DNA of 64,000 nucleotides from Paenibacillus tyrphae (GTDB taxonomy: Bacteria > Bacillota > Bacilli > Paenibacillales > NBRC-103111), in contig NZ_JNVM01000012.1 of the NCBI RefSeq assembly GCF_000722545.1, positions 162,528 through 226,527 of the forward strand, in the 5' to 3' direction. The position numbers were made by a program, and so were the translations under genes. Below, piece after piece: positions 16,112 through 25,453 of this stretch. How positions within the stretch are numbered: position 1 is the first letter of the stretch; every line of letters begins with the position of its first letter. The notes beneath the pieces were generated by a model, which saw only the letters and a list, made by a program, of their open reading frames with translations, made no database searches and had not been told where the DNA came from.

Positions 16112-17512
16112 TTAAATATGCTTCCCATGCTTGCGTAAGTACCGCTCGATATCGTTGTACATCCCGCCCTGATTGGCGTATTTGACGTAGTTTTTGGCCG
16201 TCCGCAACCAGTCCAGCGTCGATGGCTGCACCTCCGCCAACGCTTCCTCCATATCCCGCATCCGGACCGGGCGCTCGACGCCGGTTTCGAGAATTTCCAT
16301 CAGCACCCGCTCCACCGCACGCTCGCATACGTTCGCGATGTCCGCGCCAGAGAAAAATTCCGTCGCTTTCGCCAGCTTGGCCGTGTCCATCTTCTCGGCG
16401 TACCGCTCATGCATCTGCAGCGTGAAAATGTGCTCTCGCGCCTCCACATCGGGAGGCTCGACGAAGACCAGACGGTCGAACCGGCCGGGACGCTTCAGCG
16501 CGTTGTCGACGTCCCACGGCATATTGGTCGCGCCGATGATCAGCAGGTGGTCCGTATCGCTGTCGATGCCGTCCATCTCGTGCAGAAACGTATCGACCAA
16601 GCCTCTCGTGAGCGAGGACGATTTGGAGCGGTTGAAGCCGATGGCGTCGACTTCGTCGAAAAACATGACGCTAGGCCGCTGCGCCCGCGCTTTATCGAAC
16701 GCTTCCTTCAGATTGCGTTCGCTTATCCCGATATACGGGTCCAAAATATCCGTAATGTGCACCGTAATAAACTTCGCCCGGCATTCTCCCGCGGTCGCCC
16801 GGGCCATGTACGTCTTCCCGCAGCCGGGAGGTCCGTACAGTAGCACGCCGCCGCCCGTCTTCTTCCGAAACTTGGAGAACAAGCCCTGGTTGAAAAACGG
16901 GCTGATAATCTTCATCTGGATCGTTTTCTTCAAGTCCTTGAGGCCCGCCACGTGCTCGAACGTAATGACCGGAACGTCGGACTTCCGCTCGGAAGCCGGT
17001 TCCTTGCCACCGGTCACCACCTGCAAGCCCGGATGCACCTTCGGACGGAACGCCGTCACCTGCTTGCCCGGAACACGGCGGGAATCCGCCTCGTCTTCCT
17101 CGTCTTCGTCCGGCCCGTCGTCCTCCGGCTTCCGCTCCCCGAACAGCTCGTCATGCCAGTCGGCACGCTCCTCAGAGCAGTCCCCGCGCTCCGCGGCTTC
17201 CGGTCCCCGGCCGGGGAAGAGCTCCGTCACGGTGCCGCCGGAAGCAGCCGGCCGGCCCTCGGGCCGCGACTCCGCCGGTGACGGAGTGCTTGCCGCCGCG
17301 CTCTGCTGCAGCCGCGCCGTCACCTGGGACAACACGGCGACAATTTCGCCGCGCAGGGCATCGTCCTGGGCGTACGTCAAGCCTTTGGAGAAGGCCTGAA
17401 TCGCATCAAGCCAGCGTTCCGCGGCCTCGTATTCCTTGCCGAGCCAGAACCAGGTCTGCGCATCCTCCGGCTGCTTTTGTGCCATTTGCTCCAGCCAATT
17501 GATCTTGTCCAT
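16112..17512 (-). CDS. TPR-AAA+ ATPase (Cdc48/FtsH-type module)
   Basis: 466 residues. An N-terminal TPR-like repeat pair (about 1-70), a disordered very acidic linker (about 75-150, with a run of Asp/Glu at 131-143), then one AAA+ domain: Walker A GPPGCGKT at 227-234, Walker B VMFFDEVDA near 288, sensor-1 GATN and the arginine-finger region KRPGRFDR. The C-terminal lid ends with KNYVKYANQGG. This is the classic AAA fold of Cdc48/FtsH/Vps4-like unfoldases, but with no protease domain. It is the third gene of an operon after a four-helix membrane protein and a TPR membrane protein, three bases after the latter. A membrane-linked remodelling complex is inferred; substrates unknown. Confidence 0.88.
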   Translation of the reverse strand: MDKINWLEQMAQKQPEDAQTWFWLGKEYEAAERWLDAIQAFSKGLTYAQDDALRGEIVAVLSQVTARLQQSAAASTPSPAESRPEGRPAASGGTVTELFPGRGPEAAERGDCSEERADWHDELFGERKPEDDGPDEDEEDEADSRRVPGKQVTAFRPKVHPGLQVVTGGKEPASERKSDVPVITFEHVAGLKDLKKTIQMKIISPFFNQGLFSKFRKKTGGGVLLYGPPGCGKTYMARATAGECRAKFITVHITDILDPYIGISERNLKEAFDKARAQRPSVMFFDEVDAIGFNRSKSSSLTRGLVDTFLHEMDGIDSDTDHLLIIGATNMPWDVDNALKRPGRFDRLVFVEPPDVEAREHIFTLQMHERYAEKMDTAKLAKATEFFSGADIANVCERAVERVLMEILETGVERPVRMRDMEEALAEVQPSTLDWLRTAKNYVKYANQGGMYNDIERYLRKHGKHI

Positions 17513-17515
17513 ACG

Positions 17516-18391
17516 CTACCCTCGGATTCTCGTTAATAGTTTCGCCAGCGGCTTGGCCGTCCACGAATAGATCAAATAGGTAAAATACAGAACGAGCAGC
17601 ACGATCGTCGCCTGCTCCCACCCAAGCGCCCGGGTCCCCAGCATCGTGCCGAGGCCAACCACGTAGACGACCATGGGGCCGCCGATTTTTTCGACCAGCC
17701 GCAGCGGGACGAGTATCGGATGCCTTCCCCAGTCCAGCTCCTCCAGCAGCGCCGCAAGCTCCTTATTCGTCGGGTCGAGCAGGAACGCTTGCCGGAAATG
17801 GTCGCGGGCTTCCGTCAGGCGGTCGCGATATAGGGCATCCAACCCAAGATGCACCTCGATGGCGATCTGATCGCCCGACACCTGCATCAGCCGCTCGAGC
17901 GATTGGATTTGCTGCAAACGGCTGTCCTTCGTCAGCGCGAACATGTAGTGGGAACGCACCACGTAATCGTCCTCCGGGTCCAGCTCGAGCGCCTTCCGCA
18001 TCAATTGGTCCGCCTTGTCGTTATGCCCCGTCTCCCTCATCAGCATCGCATAAGACGCATGAACCCGCGCGCTCTCGGGGTTATCGCCGAGCGCATCCAG
18101 ATACGCCCGCTCCGCCTCCACCCAGCGCTTCGTCTTGGTGTGGACGTCTCCGAGCCATTCGAATACCGCTTCTTTATCGTAACCGAGCACCAGAGCTTCC
18201 TGCAGATGATCCTCCGCTTCGCGGTAGCGCTCCAGAGAATAAAAGCAGACGCCGAGATAAAAATAATACCGCGCCTGGCCGGGATTATCCGCCAGCCCTT
18301 CCTTCGCCAGCTCGATCACTTTGGCGTAGCGGCGCATGCCCAAATAATGGTCGATTTTCGAATCCAACGCCCTGCTTGCTCTCTCGTCCAC
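17516..18391 (-). CDS. TPR protein with C-terminal membrane helices
   Basis: 291 residues: about six tetratricopeptide repeats from residue 10 to 225 (for example YYFYLGVCFYSLERYREAEDHL), then two hydrophobic helices (about 236-258 and 262-278) and a basic tail. TPR units bind partner proteins, and the two terminal helices would anchor it to the membrane. It lies between the small membrane protein and the AAA+ ATPase in one operon (20 and 3 bases spacing), suggesting that it docks the ATPase, which itself has a TPR N-terminus. Not matched to a named protein. Confidence 0.82.
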   Translation of the reverse strand: MDERASRALDSKIDHYLGMRRYAKVIELAKEGLADNPGQARYYFYLGVCFYSLERYREAEDHLQEALVLGYDKEAVFEWLGDVHTKTKRWVEAERAYLDALGDNPESARVHASYAMLMRETGHNDKADQLMRKALELDPEDDYVVRSHYMFALTKDSRLQQIQSLERLMQVSGDQIAIEVHLGLDALYRDRLTEARDHFRQAFLLDPTNKELAALLEELDWGRHPILVPLRLVEKIGGPMVVYVVGLGTMLGTRALGWEQATIVLLVLYFTYLIYSWTAKPLAKLLTRIRG

Positions 18392-18410
18392 GAACCGCAG
18401 CCCCCCAGCC

Positions 18411-18857
18411 TTAAAGTGCGATCAACAGTACGATCGAAACGGCTTCGATCCCGGCGGAAATCAGGCACCATACGATTCCGCTTTTCTTAAGCGGCTCGCT
18501 CTCTCCGACGGTCAGCATATGCTGCCGGTACGGCTGGCGAAGCGCCAAATAGTACCCGCCGAACAGCAGCAGCTCCGCGGCCCGGGCAATATATTTTACA
18601 TAAACGCGCTCCAGCCCGATCATGTGATGAAAATAAGCGTAGTAGAACCCCATTTTGCCAAGGTACAGCAGGGCAGCCACCAGGATGAAGCCCCTTAAGA
18701 CGTTCGGGTTCACATGCAGCCAGCGGCCGGTCCGGTTCGCCAGCACGGTAAGCGCAATGACGCCTCCGAAAAACGCGACATAGAACAAATTGCCGATATC
18801 GTAGGATTTGGTGCGGCGTATCGTTTCCTGCGACAAGCTGGTTTCGTACAAACTCAC
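18411..18857 (-). CDS. four-helix membrane protein, first gene of TPR/AAA+ operon
   Basis: 148 residues with four hydrophobic helices at about 24-42, 52-70, 88-106 and 128-147; short charged loops. N-terminus (MSLYETSLSQETIRR) is cytosolic and polar. No motif recognised. As the leading gene before the membrane-anchored TPR protein and the TPR-AAA+ ATPase, it may be the membrane platform or substrate of the complex. The 108 bases upstream hold its presumed promoter, which is not clear by eye. Confidence 0.72.
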   Translation of the reverse strand: MSLYETSLSQETIRRTKSYDIGNLFYVAFFGGVIALTVLANRTGRWLHVNPNVLRGFILVAALLYLGKMGFYYAYFHHMIGLERVYVKYIARAAELLLFGGYYLALRQPYRQHMLTVGESEPLKKSGIVWCLISAGIEAVSIVLLIAL

Positions 18858-18965
18858 TTCTTATGCCCCCATCGTTCGTTCTTGTTTACGTGCGTTTCTC
18901 TTACCAATATCGGCTGGCGGCTTACAAAAATTTACCTGAATTTCGCAGGGGCCGGCCGCCTGCGC

Positions 18966-20138
18966 TTACTCCGCTAACGCACGTGCCGCCAGCCGCTGCA
19001 GCGCGACATCGTCCATCGGCGGATTGTGCAGCCCGGCGCGGACGTCGCGGTACATCCGCTCCAGCGGCAGCTTGCGGGACAAGCTCGCGCCGCCTACGAT
19101 GCGCATCGCGGTATCGACGATCTGGATTGCATGGTTCGTCGCGACGTACTTAGCCAGCCCAAGCTCCGGCTTCAACCCAGGACGTCCGGCCTCATCCCGG
19201 TCCCACCGGTCCGCTATCGCATACAGCAGCGTACGGGACGTGATCAGGTCCGCCTCCATCTGGCCGATCTGCTGACGGATGTGGGGGAGCTCCGCGATCG
19301 GTCTGGGCAAGCTGTTCGGCCGGTAATCCCGGGCGAAGCCGACGGCAAAATCCCTTGCTGCATGAGCGATGCCGATATAGCAGGCCGGAATGTGCAGCAG
19401 CCAGCCGTCGCCGTCGTCGATGTGCGGCCCGCCCGAATCCGATCGTCCGAGCACCTCGTCCTCCGGGACGAAAGCATGCTCCAGCACGAGATCGTGACTG
19501 CCCGTCGCCCGCATGCCGATCGTATCCCACGTTTCTTCCACCCAGATGCCGGGACCCCGCCGGACGAAAAACACGCCGGTCGCGTCCTCCCCTTCGATTC
19601 CGGCCGATACCGTAAAATGATGCAGCGCCGGGCTCAAGGTGCTGTAGGTTTTGCGCCCGCTCAGCAGCCAGCCGCCTTCGGTCCGAACCGCCGTCGTCTG
19701 CGGCTTGCCGCCCCGGCTCGGACTCCCCGTCGCCGGCTCCGTCCCGAAGTGATTGATCATCGCTCCCTCGCGCACTACCTCGCCGCAAAACCGGGCAAGC
19801 AACGCTTCCGGCCACGACCGGGTGCAGCGGAAGTGAAGCATCTGCCCGACATGCCAGCCGACCGCCAGCGCCGTCGAGCCGTCTCCGCGCGCCAAGCGTT
19901 CTTGGGCCAGCACGAGCTCGTAGAGCGAAATTCCGTCGCCCCCGTACTCCTGCGGCACGGTTAGCCGGAGGTAACCGCTTTGCCGAAGATCGGCGAAATT
20001 GTCAAACGGGAAGCTCCCTTCCCGGTCATACTCCGGCGCCCGCTGTGTGAAGCGTGCCGCCAATCGGTCCGCCAGCGCGGCAAGTTCAGCTTCACGCTCG
20101 CTGCGGATGAACATATCTGACGGTTGTTTTGGGCTCAC
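18966..20138 (-). CDS. acyl-CoA dehydrogenase family flavoprotein
   Basis: About 390 residues from a GTG at 20138 (AAGGGG ten bases before); an ATG at 20168 gives ten more residues but no ribosome site. Acyl-CoA dehydrogenase fold: helical N-terminal domain with VPQEYGGDGISLYELVLAQE, middle beta domain with TGSPSRGGKPQTTAVR and WLLSGRKTYSTLSP, C-terminal domain ending YRDVRAGLHNPPMDDVAL. The middle-domain form and the RDVRAGLHNPP end resemble the YdbM/DszC-like branch, which includes flavin-dependent oxidases and monooxygenases rather than fatty-acid dehydrogenases; this is inference. It stands alone, without beta-oxidation genes. Confidence 0.85.
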   Translation of the reverse strand: MSPKQPSDMFIRSEREAELAALADRLAARFTQRAPEYDREGSFPFDNFADLRQSGYLRLTVPQEYGGDGISLYELVLAQERLARGDGSTALAVGWHVGQMLHFRCTRSWPEALLARFCGEVVREGAMINHFGTEPATGSPSRGGKPQTTAVRTEGGWLLSGRKTYSTLSPALHHFTVSAGIEGEDATGVFFVRRGPGIWVEETWDTIGMRATGSHDLVLEHAFVPEDEVLGRSDSGGPHIDDGDGWLLHIPACYIGIAHAARDFAVGFARDYRPNSLPRPIAELPHIRQQIGQMEADLITSRTLLYAIADRWDRDEAGRPGLKPELGLAKYVATNHAIQIVDTAMRIVGGASLSRKLPLERMYRDVRAGLHNPPMDDVALQRLAARALAE

Positions 20139-20187
20139 CTGATGCACACCCCTTTCACCATTATTCACATGAGAATAATATGCTTTT

Positions 20188-20235
20188 AAGCCGGATCAGC
20201 CTGCGACGAATTTTCCGCACATGCCAATCCGGCTT
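20188..20235. repeat. inverted repeat before the acyl-CoA dehydrogenase gene
   Basis: AAGCCGGAT (20188-20196) and ATCCGGCTT (20227-20235), a 9-bp inverted repeat with a 30-base gap, 50 bases upstream of the gene. It may be a leader hairpin or an operator; it matches no riboswitch I recognise. Confidence 0.4.
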
Positions 20236-20281
20236 CTATTTTCAATTATAGTTGGATTGATTTGGATGGTATAGCCGCGCG

Positions 20282-20971
20282 TTAAACTTTCTTGCCCGCA
20301 TACGAGGAACGGGACGATTGCCATCCTTTGCAGGCACCGGACGCAAGGAGCGCATAGCCGAAGATGCCCGCGACGACGAGCAGCACGCCGATGCCGTGAC
20401 GCCAAGTCACCTGCTCTTGCAGAATGAAGTACGACAGTACGATCGAAGTGACGGGAATGACCGCCGTGAACAGCCCGGAGACCGCCCCTGGAACCTTCTT
20501 CACTCCGGCGTACCACAGGATGTACCCCAGCACGGTCACGACGACCGCATAATACAAAATATACGACCACTCGCCGGCGGTCACATGCAGCCCTTCCATC
20601 CGTACGACATCGTAAACCGCAAGCGGCAGAAACCACAGAAACCCGAGCGTGCACGAGATCGCCGACAGAAGCACCGGACTGTATTTGCCGGTGAGCCCCT
20701 TGCCGATGACCGCAAATAACGCCTCGCTCACCACGGCGAGGAGAATCAGCAGATTGCCGATCCAGGCAGCCCCCGTCTCCGTCCCCGTCCCGACCGGTTC
20801 TCCGATGTGCAGGACCGCCACCCCGAGGACAGCGGCGACGACGCCAAGCATGACCGGCGGCGTTAATCGTTCCTTAAGCAGGAGCACCGAGAGCAAGACG
20901 ACGAATACCGGGGTCGTGCTGGTAATGACGCCGCTTTCCGCAGCGCCAGTATATTGCAGACCATACAGCAG
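20282..20971 (-). pseudogene. EamA/RhaT-family transporter, 5'-truncated
   Basis: The reading from about 20971 (LLYGLQYTGAAESGVITSTTP, cut short here) to the stop is a good drug/metabolite exporter of the EamA family, covering roughly the last eight of ten helices. Upstream, the frame stays open to 21130 but becomes basic and non-hydrophobic and runs across the terminator of the DinB gene, so the first two helices (about 70-80 residues) are missing. A full gene needs about 300 residues beginning in a membrane helix. This is therefore read as a deletion remnant, with the DinB gene moved next to the break. Confidence 0.65.
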
Positions 20972-21039
20972 GCGCCGAATCGGAGGGTACCACTGCGGCC
21001 CTCCCGGCGAAAGCTTCCGTTTTTCGTCCGGAAACAGAC

Positions 21040-21081
21040 GAAAGGCCGCCCCGTGGCAAATCTGCTTGCCGGGACGGCCTC
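21040..21081 (-). terminator. terminator after the DinB gene
   Basis: AGGCCGTCCCGGCAA pairs with TTGCCACGGGGCGGCCT on the minus strand, starting five bases after the DinB stop codon; only a short T-run follows. Confidence 0.6.
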
Positions 21082-21086
21082 TTCGC

Positions 21087-21554
21087 TTATACGTCATTTT
21101 TTTCTCTAACAAAGGTGATGAAGTCCACATTCACAGGCTCCGCACCGTCCGCTCTGAGCAAGGCGTTGATTTGGCCGCGGTGGTACTGTCCGTGCAAAGC
21201 CACGTGAGTTAAAATATCCCCGACCGAATTATCGAACACTTTGCCGGACTGATTGGTATAACGGAAAACGCGGTCCCACTCGGCAGCGGTCAGACCCGCC
21301 AAATAAGCGGTGTAATCTTCGTGATTCTGCTCCGCCATCCGGCCGCAGAAGTCCAGGTCGGCTTCGGGCCAGACCGTCAGCGCCGAGCTGTCCTTCCCCT
21401 GCAGCCGGGTCAGCCAAATCCGCTCCGCCTGCAAGATATGAGCAAAAAGCCCAACCGCCTTCGGATGGCTGCCGGCCTCCCCGCTTCTCAATCGTTCCAA
21501 GATCCGAAGATTGGCCCAATTCAAATGCTCGAACAGCTTTGGAATGTTTTGCAT
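21087..21554 (-). CDS. DinB family protein
   Basis: 155 residues, a four-helix-bundle metal-binding protein of the DinB/YfiT superfamily. Start at the ATG (MQNIPKLFEHLNWANLRIL), eight bases after AAGGGG; a GTG three codons earlier is possible. The three expected histidines are present: H13 of FEHLNWAN, and two in the LTHVALHGQYHRGQIN motif near residue 125-134. Members are damage-inducible or bacillithiol-dependent transferases of unsettled function. No LexA box is seen upstream. Followed at once by a terminator, beyond which lies the truncated EamA gene. Confidence 0.87.
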   Translation of the reverse strand: MQNIPKLFEHLNWANLRILERLRSGEAGSHPKAVGLFAHILQAERIWLTRLQGKDSSALTVWPEADLDFCGRMAEQNHEDYTAYLAGLTAAEWDRVFRYTNQSGKVFDNSVGDILTHVALHGQYHRGQINALLRADGAEPVNVDFITFVREKNDV

Positions 21555-21601
21555 GAGTCCCACCCCTTATTCGAAATTAGATTTCCTGCCCTGCCGCCTT
21601 C

Positions 21602-23071
21602 TCAATGCGCGGTAACCGGCTGCGGCGCTTCCTTGCGTGCCGGGTACGGATAAGGCTGCGGCGGCTTGCCGTATATCGTTTGCGAAGGGAATTTGTCCAG
21701 CGTGATCACATACGGATGATTGTAGACGGTCCGCAGATGCTGCTCGGCGTTGACCTTCCCGTCCATCAGAAATTTGCCGTTCCACGTGTTGAAATACATC
21801 CAGCCGACCTTATTTTTTTTGAGCTGCCGGGGGTCTGGGATCGGGCCGTTCTCTAGGTAGGCGACCAGCTTTTTGCCGCCGGTCATGTTTACGAGCGTAT
21901 CGTACACGCTGAGCAGCGGGCTGTAATCGCCGTCCTTGATATACCGGTCCACCCCGATAATATCGACCTTGTCGTCGCCGGGGTACCAATCCTTCGAATG
22001 GATCGTATCGGACGTCGTCCATACCCAAATCAGGTTATCCAGCCCGTGATAGCCGGTAAACCGGTCGAACATCAGATTGTACAGCCGCTTCGCGGTTTCC
22101 GGCCCCTTGGCCCCCCACCAGAACCAGCCTCCTTCCGCCTCGTGCAGCGGACGCCAGACGACCGGGATGCCCGCCTGCTTGAAGCGGAGAAGCTTCTCCG
22201 CCATCTCGTCGAGGTCCCGAAGCAGCAAACGGTTTTCTTCCGTGCCTGGCGTCACGGCTCTCTCCGCGTCGAAGGTTGTCTTGGAAGCAAAAAATTCGTG
22301 TCCTCCCATCGGCGCAGGCCAATGCCATTCCACGGAAACGATCCCGCCGTATTTCGCCCACTCCAGCGCATTGTCGCCAAAATCCGTCGCGGTGAACCCG
22401 GCCATGACCGGCAGCTTCCCCGTGGCGCGGTAAATATAGTCCAGCTCCTCGGAGGAGGTGCGCTGCTGGCCGGACAATATGTTTTTCCCGTAGCGGGATG
22501 TCATGTAGTTCATCAAAGCCTGCGCTTCGCGCGAGGGCTTCGGCGTGGCAAGCGTGGGCGCTACCTCGGCGATCGCGGGCCGCAGCTGCGGGGCTCCGAG
22601 CCGGATGTAATCGACGTCGAAGTAACCCCAATAGGTGGAAATACGGATCTCATTCTCGCCTTCCTCCAGCTGCACCTGACCGAAATCGGTTTCCGTAAAC
22701 GCTTCCGTCTGCGGAAACAGCTTCTCCCCCGCCGTGCTGCCGTTCACTTCCACATAGTTCGTCTTATCGCCGAACGGCGAAGCATATCCGATCTTGAGCG
22801 GGTAGAACCCGTCCGCCTCCACGTTCACCGTGAACCGTACGGCGTCCCCGGCGCGCTCGAAGCCCGTAACATAGCCCGTCCCCGAGAACCCGGGCCGCGC
22901 GGCGGCTATGACCGTCCCCTCCGTCCGGGCGTCCTCCGCCTCGTACAGCATATCGGGGGGCGCGGCGGCCGCTGCCCTGCTTTCTTTGCCGGCTGCGCCA
23001 TGCCACAAGCTCAGCGCCAGCACGGCGGCGATACTGATTTTGCCCGCACACGGAATTGCCGTCAATCGCAT
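21602..23071 (-). CDS. secreted beta-mannanase, CBM35-GH26
   Basis: 489 residues. RBS GGAGGGGG five bases before the ATG. Signal peptide to about residue 37; CBM35-type carbohydrate-binding domain at about 40-160 (MLYEAEDARTEG to DVDYIRLG); GH26 catalytic TIM barrel at about 180-465. The acid/base Glu is E311 in RPLHEAEGGWFWWG and the nucleophile is E407 in AYLENGP. Endo-beta-1,4-mannanase acting outside the cell on mannan or glucomannan is the likely role, although GH26 also holds xylanases and lichenases. C-terminus after residue 465 is Pro-rich. Transcribed divergently from the chemoreceptor; no transporter lies beside it. Confidence 0.9.
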   Translation of the reverse strand: MRLTAIPCAGKISIAAVLALSLWHGAAGKESRAAAAAPPDMLYEAEDARTEGTVIAAARPGFSGTGYVTGFERAGDAVRFTVNVEADGFYPLKIGYASPFGDKTNYVEVNGSTAGEKLFPQTEAFTETDFGQVQLEEGENEIRISTYWGYFDVDYIRLGAPQLRPAIAEVAPTLATPKPSREAQALMNYMTSRYGKNILSGQQRTSSEELDYIYRATGKLPVMAGFTATDFGDNALEWAKYGGIVSVEWHWPAPMGGHEFFASKTTFDAERAVTPGTEENRLLLRDLDEMAEKLLRFKQAGIPVVWRPLHEAEGGWFWWGAKGPETAKRLYNLMFDRFTGYHGLDNLIWVWTTSDTIHSKDWYPGDDKVDIIGVDRYIKDGDYSPLLSVYDTLVNMTGGKKLVAYLENGPIPDPRQLKKNKVGWMYFNTWNGKFLMDGKVNAEQHLRTVYNHPYVITLDKFPSQTIYGKPPQPYPYPARKEAPQPVTAH

Positions 23072-23199
23072 CTGGGCCCCCTCCTAAACTTTCCATACTA
23101 TGAGCTTAACTTGGAAAAAGTCGGAGCGCAACGAAAAAGATAATCGTTCCAATTCTAAAATTTGATTAATTTTTCCCTAACTCCACAATGGGCTATCAT

Positions 23200-23226
23200 T
23201 TTGTTTCCTGGCAACACCGATATAAT
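23200..23226 (+). promoter_or_regulatory. possible promoter of the chemoreceptor gene
   Basis: CCGATAT at 23217-23223 matches the -10 of motility sigma-D promoters, which often serve chemoreceptors, and overlaps a TATAAT at 23221-23226. The -35 is weak for either sigma factor, so the choice is open. Confidence 0.35.
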
Positions 23227-23298
23227 AACCAGATGCTTTCGGCCGCTGCCGCAAGAATACATAAATTAGACTCGAACTTACAACCGGGAGGAACTTGC

Positions 23299-25290
23299 AT
23301 GTTAAAAAAGTGGGTCAATACTTCAATCCGTATCAAACTAACCGTATTATTACTGGTGCTTTCTTTATTCCCCTTGCTGTGCAGCACCCTCTTTTTGGCC
23401 AATTATTTGACAGCGGAAATTCAAAACGAGACCCGCGACAAAGAGAGAAGTCTGGCCTCATCCAATGTCGGATATATGGAGTACTGGGTGCGTAAACGGA
23501 CGGAACTCGTACAAGAGATGATCGCAAAAAATCCGGTCTTCAAATCGGGCAATGTCGAAGCGATCAGACCCTTGCTGAAGGCGTTCGGGGAAATCGACAG
23601 CGAGGTCGAATACTACTCCTATGTGGACGCCAACGGAATCAGCAATGCCGCAGATGGAAAAATTAGCCAAATTACCGACCGCGATTATTACAAGCAAGCC
23701 CGGGAAACGAAGAAGCCCGTCGTCAGCGACATGATCGTGAGCCGCCAAACCGGCAAAAATGTCATCATCTTGCTTGTGCCTATGCTGAACGAAAAGAACG
23801 AATTTATCGGCGCGATTTCCACCATACTCAACTCCGAGATTTTGTACGGACTGACGTCGAATATCAAATTCGGGAAAACTGGCTTCGGCTTCCTGGTGAC
23901 CTCCTACGGTACTGTCGTTACGTTCCGGGATGTGGCAGCCGTCGGCAAAAAAGTCGAAGAGGCGTTCACCGCAGAGCAAGCGGCGGTGTTCCGGTCGGAC
24001 ATCTTGGCCAAAGAGAACGGTATGGTAACCTTCGCAGCTTCGGACGGCGAAAATATCGCCGCCTTTGATACCGTGCCTTCTACGGGATGGAAAATCATTA
24101 CGGTCGCTCCGGCCGCCGAAGTGTACGAAGGAATCGCCAAGTCCAAGCTGATCTCTTGGATCTTCATTGCCGTATTCGTAGTCATCAACACGCTCTTGGC
24201 GCTGCTCATCTCCAGAGCCAACACGAAGCCGATCGTGCTTCTATCCCAGCTTCTCGAGCGGATTGGAACGGGCGATTTCACAACGAGACTCCCAGTCAAG
24301 TCCAAGGACGAAGTCGGTCAGCTGTCTCACAACATGAATACGATGCTGACTTCAATCGGAGGCATGATCCAGCAGGCCCATGCGACCGCCGAGCATGTCG
24401 CGGCTTCCTCCGAGGAGCTGAACGCGATTGCGGACCAGTCGGTCGAAACCTCGAATCACGTCGCCGAGGCGATACAGCAAGTCGTCAACGGCTCGGAGGC
24501 GCAAGCGACAGGCGCAGAACAGACATCGAAGGCGATGGAAGAAATGGCTGTCGGCGTGCAAAGAATCGCCGAATCCTCCTCCAACGTCTCAGAGCTGTCG
24601 TTCGCCTCGGCGCAGGAGGCGCGGGAAGGTAACCAGCTCGTCGATTCGGCGATTCGCCAAATGAAGTCGATCCAGGAATCGGTCGGACAGACGGCATCCG
24701 ATTTGGCGGCGCTCAACGAGCTGTCCCAAAAAATCGGCAACATCGTCGAAGTCATCGCAGATATCTCGAATCAAACGCAGCTCTTGTCGCTCAACGCCTC
24801 TATCGAGGCGGCACGCGCCGGGGAGCAAGGCCGGGGCTTCGCCGTCGTCGCCAATGAAGTCAAGAAGCTGGCAGAGCAGGCGAAGCAATCCGCCGACGAT
24901 ATTGCCGGTCTGGTGAAAGAAGTGCAAGGCTCGACCCGTGCGGCCGTGACCTCGATGAATCAAGGGGTTGCTGACGTGGGGCAAGGCTCCAAGCTGATCA
25001 CCGAAGCCGGAGATCTGTTCCAAAACATTTACGCGTCCGTGCGGAGCATTTCGGAGCAAATTCAAGAAATTTCCGCCGCCTCCGAGCAAATGTCGGCCGG
25101 AACGGAGGAAGTCAGCGCTTCGATGACCGAGCTGGTCACCATTTCGCAAGCTTCCCTGCAAAACGCGCAGGAAATTTTGGCTGCTTCCCAGCAGCAGCTC
25201 GCTTCGATGGAGGAAATCTCGTCTTCCTCCAAATCGCTGAGCTCGATGTCACAGGAGCTCAACGAAGAGCTGCTGAAGTTCAAGGTATAA
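23299..25290 (+). CDS. methyl-accepting chemotaxis protein
   Basis: 663 residues from ATG 23299 (MLKKWVNTSIRIKL), with GGGAGG six bases before; a longer in-frame start at 23188 lacks a site. Membrane helix 1 at about 14-36, an extracellular dCache-type sensor (about 40-280, with DANGISNAADGKISQITDRDYY), helix 2 at about 288-310, HAMP domain to about 365 (RIGTGDFTTRLPVKSKDEVGQ), and the methyl-accepting signalling domain with the hairpin tip IEAARAGEQGRGFAVVANEV. It controls CheA kinase in response to a small ligand. The ligand is unknown; the divergent mannanase next door makes a sugar cue possible but unproven. Followed by a terminator. Confidence 0.93.
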   Translation: MLKKWVNTSIRIKLTVLLLVLSLFPLLCSTLFLANYLTAEIQNETRDKERSLASSNVGYMEYWVRKRTELVQEMIAKNPVFKSGNVEAIRPLLKAFGEIDSEVEYYSYVDANGISNAADGKISQITDRDYYKQARETKKPVVSDMIVSRQTGKNVIILLVPMLNEKNEFIGAISTILNSEILYGLTSNIKFGKTGFGFLVTSYGTVVTFRDVAAVGKKVEEAFTAEQAAVFRSDILAKENGMVTFAASDGENIAAFDTVPSTGWKIITVAPAAEVYEGIAKSKLISWIFIAVFVVINTLLALLISRANTKPIVLLSQLLERIGTGDFTTRLPVKSKDEVGQLSHNMNTMLTSIGGMIQQAHATAEHVAASSEELNAIADQSVETSNHVAEAIQQVVNGSEAQATGAEQTSKAMEEMAVGVQRIAESSSNVSELSFASAQEAREGNQLVDSAIRQMKSIQESVGQTASDLAALNELSQKIGNIVEVIADISNQTQLLSLNASIEAARAGEQGRGFAVVANEVKKLAEQAKQSADDIAGLVKEVQGSTRAAVTSMNQGVADVGQGSKLITEAGDLFQNIYASVRSISEQIQEISAASEQMSAGTEEVSASMTELVTISQASLQNAQEILAASQQQLASMEEISSSSKSLSSMSQELNEELLKFKV

Positions 25291-25295
25291 CGGCA

Positions 25296-25337
25296 AAATC
25301 GGCAAATCCAAGGGCCTTCCTGGATCTGCCGATTTTT
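25296..25337 (+). terminator. terminator of the chemoreceptor gene
   Basis: AAATCGGCAAATCCAAGG pairs with CCTGGATCTGCCGATTT with a short loop, followed by a T-run. Confidence 0.85.
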
Positions 25338-25401
25338 TATTTTTGGGTCGATGCTCGTTTCTTTCCGCAGACGAGAGCATAAAGCGTTGGGAGCATTCAA
25401 A

Positions 25402-25440
25402 AAAAACACTCCCGGTTATTTTAACGGGAGCGCAGGAGTC
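25402..25440 (-). terminator. terminator of the ChW-repeat gene
   Basis: On the minus strand CTCCCGTTAAAATAACCGGGAG is a stem-loop (CTCCCG/CGGGAG) followed by TGTTTTTT. Confidence 0.8.
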
Positions 25441-25453
25441 TTATGAATGGTTA

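Noticed and set aside
23200..23226. Firm sigma-D promoter for the chemoreceptor
   Set aside because: The -10 fits but no TAAA lies at the required distance, so kept only as a low-confidence candidate.
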